Positions 6,920 through 7,839 of a DNA stretch of 7,839 nt are shown here, one piece after another. The notes beneath the pieces were generated by a model that did no database searches, had not been told where the DNA came from, and saw only the letters and a list, made by a program, of their open reading frames with translations. Numbering within the stretch: position 1 is the first letter of the stretch; every line of letters begins with the position of its first letter. Origin of the DNA: Campylobacteraceae bacterium (GTDB lineage Bacteria; Campylobacterota; Campylobacteria; Campylobacterales; Sulfurovaceae); the NCBI GenBank assembly GCA_027083075.1, contig JALWQQ010000050.1:1-7839 (forward strand), given 5' to 3'. A program made the translations under genes and the position numbers.

Positions 6920-6922
6920 TCA
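6920..6922 (-). other. In-frame TGA stop in the lipoprotein linker
   Basis: Codon 67 of the gene is TGA. The same frame continues directly as TNTGTTDAGTVITDTTKPI into the DUF5011 domain, with no other stop until 6301-6299. A one-base change from GGA (Gly) or CGA (Arg) would explain it; Gly suits the composition around it. Other genes here end with TGA, so general recoding is unlikely. Confidence 0.88.
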
Positions 6923-7120
6923 TGCATTTCCCGAATCTGAAGTTGTGCCATTGTCATTACTATCTCCAGTGGCACTATTGGCATCATTGCTTGTGCCGGC
7001 ACCACTTGCACCGCTTGTCAAAGCAGAAGGGTTGTCCGAACCTGCAGAGCCACCTCCGCCGCACGCACTCAATACAAACAAACTCAATGCCACAAATACC
7101 ATTTGGAACAAAAATCGCAT

Positions 7121-7131
7121 CTCTTCCTCCC
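7121..7131 (-). promoter_or_regulatory. Strong ribosome binding site that sets the lipoprotein start
   Basis: The minus strand reads GGGAGGAAGAG immediately before the ATG at 7120-7118, with the GGAGG core 5 bases from the start codon. It excludes an in-frame TTG at 7138-7136, which lies on the other side of the site and would translate through it. Confidence 0.85.
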
Positions 7132-7151
7132 AAAACAAGAACTATCGAGGT

Positions 7152-7160
7152 ATATTAGCA
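7152..7160 (-). promoter_or_regulatory. Candidate extended -10 for the DUF1566 lipoprotein gene
   Basis: The minus strand reads TGC then TAATAT at 7160-7152, which would start a transcript near 7145 with a leader of about 25 bases. No good -35 is seen. Confidence 0.45.
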
Positions 7161-7360
7161 CATACGTCTCTCTCTTGATTTTTTGCTAAAAAGAGACTTA
7201 AAAAGAAGGTACTTGTGTAATAAGGAAACAGTGATGCGGACGCATTCATAGATAGCCTCATTGTAGGCTCGACATCTTATGGTCTATCGACTTTTTAAGA
7301 TTGTAACCCAATTGAATGGTATCAACAAAGCAATATATGGAACTACACTTATATATTTTA

Positions 7361-7369
7361 TGTTAAAAT
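7361..7369 (+). promoter_or_regulatory. Candidate extended -10 for the ATPase gene
   Basis: TGT followed by TAAAAT (7364-7369) precedes the ATPase start codon by about 25 bases within an A/T-rich stretch. The local base composition makes chance matches likely. Confidence 0.4.
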
Positions 7370-7394
7370 ACAAAAATATATTTTAGGATTTTGC

Positions 7395-7839
7395 ATGCAT
7401 ATCGACTATTTTCTCAAAAAACAAGAACGAAACCTACGGCATGTACCCACACAATACATCAGAGAGAACTATCTTAAAAAACTTCGATCACAGGAGAGGC
7501 TTGTAGGCATCGTTGGATCTCGCGGTGTGGGAAAAACGACACTGCTCTATCAATACATCAAACTAGCTAACGAAAAAATGCTCTATCTAAGCGGAGATGA
7601 CGTGGAGTTTACCAACAGCAAACTCTACGATCTTGTGGATGAGTTTTATGCGCTTGGAGGAAGGGTGGTCATCGTAGACGAAGTGCACAGATACGGCAAC
7701 TGGGCGCAAGAGATAAAAAACATCTATGACTCTTTTCCCGATATCAAAATACGCATCAGCGGATCGTCTATGCTCAACATCCTCTATGAGAAATATGACC
7801 TAAGCCGTAGGCTGGTTGTTTATACGATGAAGACATTGA
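7395..7839 (+). CDS. AAA_14-type ATPase, N-terminal part (usually fused to DUF4143; runs off right edge)
   Basis: 148 codons are visible with no stop. Residues 41-48 are a Walker A P-loop, GSRGVGKT, followed by TLLYQY. YLSGDDVEF (64-72) matches the Asp-rich turn of the family, VVIVDEVHRYGNWAQEIKNI (91-110) contains Walker B, and IRISGSSML (119-127) is the sensor-like strand. DLSRRLVVYTM (135-145) then follows as in AAA_14 proteins. The family normally runs to about 380-400 residues with a C-terminal DUF4143 nuclease-like domain, which would lie beyond this window. Its cellular role is poorly known; it is a frequent accessory gene. The ATG at 7395 has AGGA 6 bases upstream (7385-7388). It is divergent from the DUF1566 lipoprotein gene, and nothing ties it functionally to its neighbours. 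Confidence 0.9.
   Translation, partial: MHIDYFLKKQERNLRHVPTQYIRENYLKKLRSQERLVGIVGSRGVGKTTLLYQYIKLANEKMLYLSGDDVEFTNSKLYDLVDEFYALGGRVVIVDEVHRYGNWAQEIKNIYDSFPDIKIRISGSSMLNILYEKYDLSRRLVVYTMKTL

Larger units (their letters stand above)
5850..7120 (-). pseudogene. Broken lipoprotein gene: DUF5011 + PKD + Lcl/DUF1566 domains
   Basis: Read as one gene with two lesions, this encodes a surface or periplasmic lipoprotein of 423 residues. Residues 1-20 are a lipoprotein signal peptide (MRFLFQMVFVALSLFVLSAC, lipobox LSAC). A Gly/Ser/Thr/Asn/Asp-rich linker follows. A DUF5011 Ig-like domain covers about 82-160 (GETYNDPGAIAMDNNDGNIT, GTYTITYDVNDSAGNAA). A PKD domain covers about 167-250 (ITFDGSGSSDSDGNI, AHTITLTVTDDDNA). 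A DUF1566 domain runs from about 260 to the end (TGQTKSYDENGTEV, TGLMWQDN, YCANLTLGGYSDWRLPSIEEL, YYWSSTV, RCVRGGQ). Lesions: an in-frame TGA at codon 67 and a -1 shift at an A6 run. The three open pieces are 7120-6920, a middle frame ending at 6299, and a frame ending at 5850. Start chosen by GGGAGG 5 bases upstream. It may be a decaying gene, or intact and misread; separate translation of the pieces is less likely. Confidence 0.82.
7139..7394. other. Divergent spacer between the lipoprotein gene and the ATPase gene
   Basis: No gene is supported in these 256 bases. The spacer holds outward-facing -10 candidates at 7152-7160 (minus) and 7361-7369 (plus). It also holds two small dyads: ATGCG-GA-CGCAT (7235-7246) and AGCCT-N6-AGGCT (7255-7270). 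The stretch from about 7310 to 7390 is very A/T-rich. Confidence 0.55.

Overview
The window is a stretch of bacterial chromosome. I place it in the Campylobacterota (Epsilonproteobacteria, Sulfurimonas/Sulfurovum-like) with moderate confidence. The reasons are the HIT-family gene beside pheS-pheT, a neighbourhood I recall from Campylobacter and relatives, and several promoters that look like extended -10 boxes (TGnTATAAT) without a clear -35. TGA serves as an ordinary stop for pheS and the HIT gene, so the standard bacterial code applies.

Left part (1-2350): a housekeeping block. pheS and pheT, the two subunits of phenylalanyl-tRNA synthetase, run leftward with a 4-base ATGA overlap; pheT leaves the window at its left edge. 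A HIT-family nucleotide-binding protein is transcribed divergently from pheS across a 106-base spacer holding a -10 candidate for each direction.

Middle part (2351-5020): all genes run leftward. First is a Uma2-family protein (PD-(D/E)XK nuclease-like fold, function unknown) with its own extended -10 promoter. Next come argH (argininosuccinate lyase, last step of arginine synthesis) and, 9 bases downstream, an OsmC-family protein, probably one transcription unit.

Right part (5021-7839): accessory DNA. A 357-base gene-free stretch carries a 7-base tandem repeat, a second short tandem repeat and nested inverted repeats. It is followed by two leftward genes that share a C-terminal Lcl/DUF1566 domain. 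One is an intact 147-residue exported single-domain protein. The other is a larger lipoprotein gene (lipobox, low-complexity linker, DUF5011 Ig-like domain, PKD domain, DUF1566 domain) broken twice: by an in-frame TGA at codon 67 and by what looks like loss of one A from an A7 run. Restoring that base gives 424 codons, stop included. After another spacer, a rightward AAA_14-type ATPase gene begins and runs off the right edge.

I found no CRISPR array, tRNA, rRNA, transposase, integrase or reverse transcriptase, and no convincing new multi-gene system. The most informative region is the DUF1566 locus with its double lesion and the repeat-rich spacer next to it.
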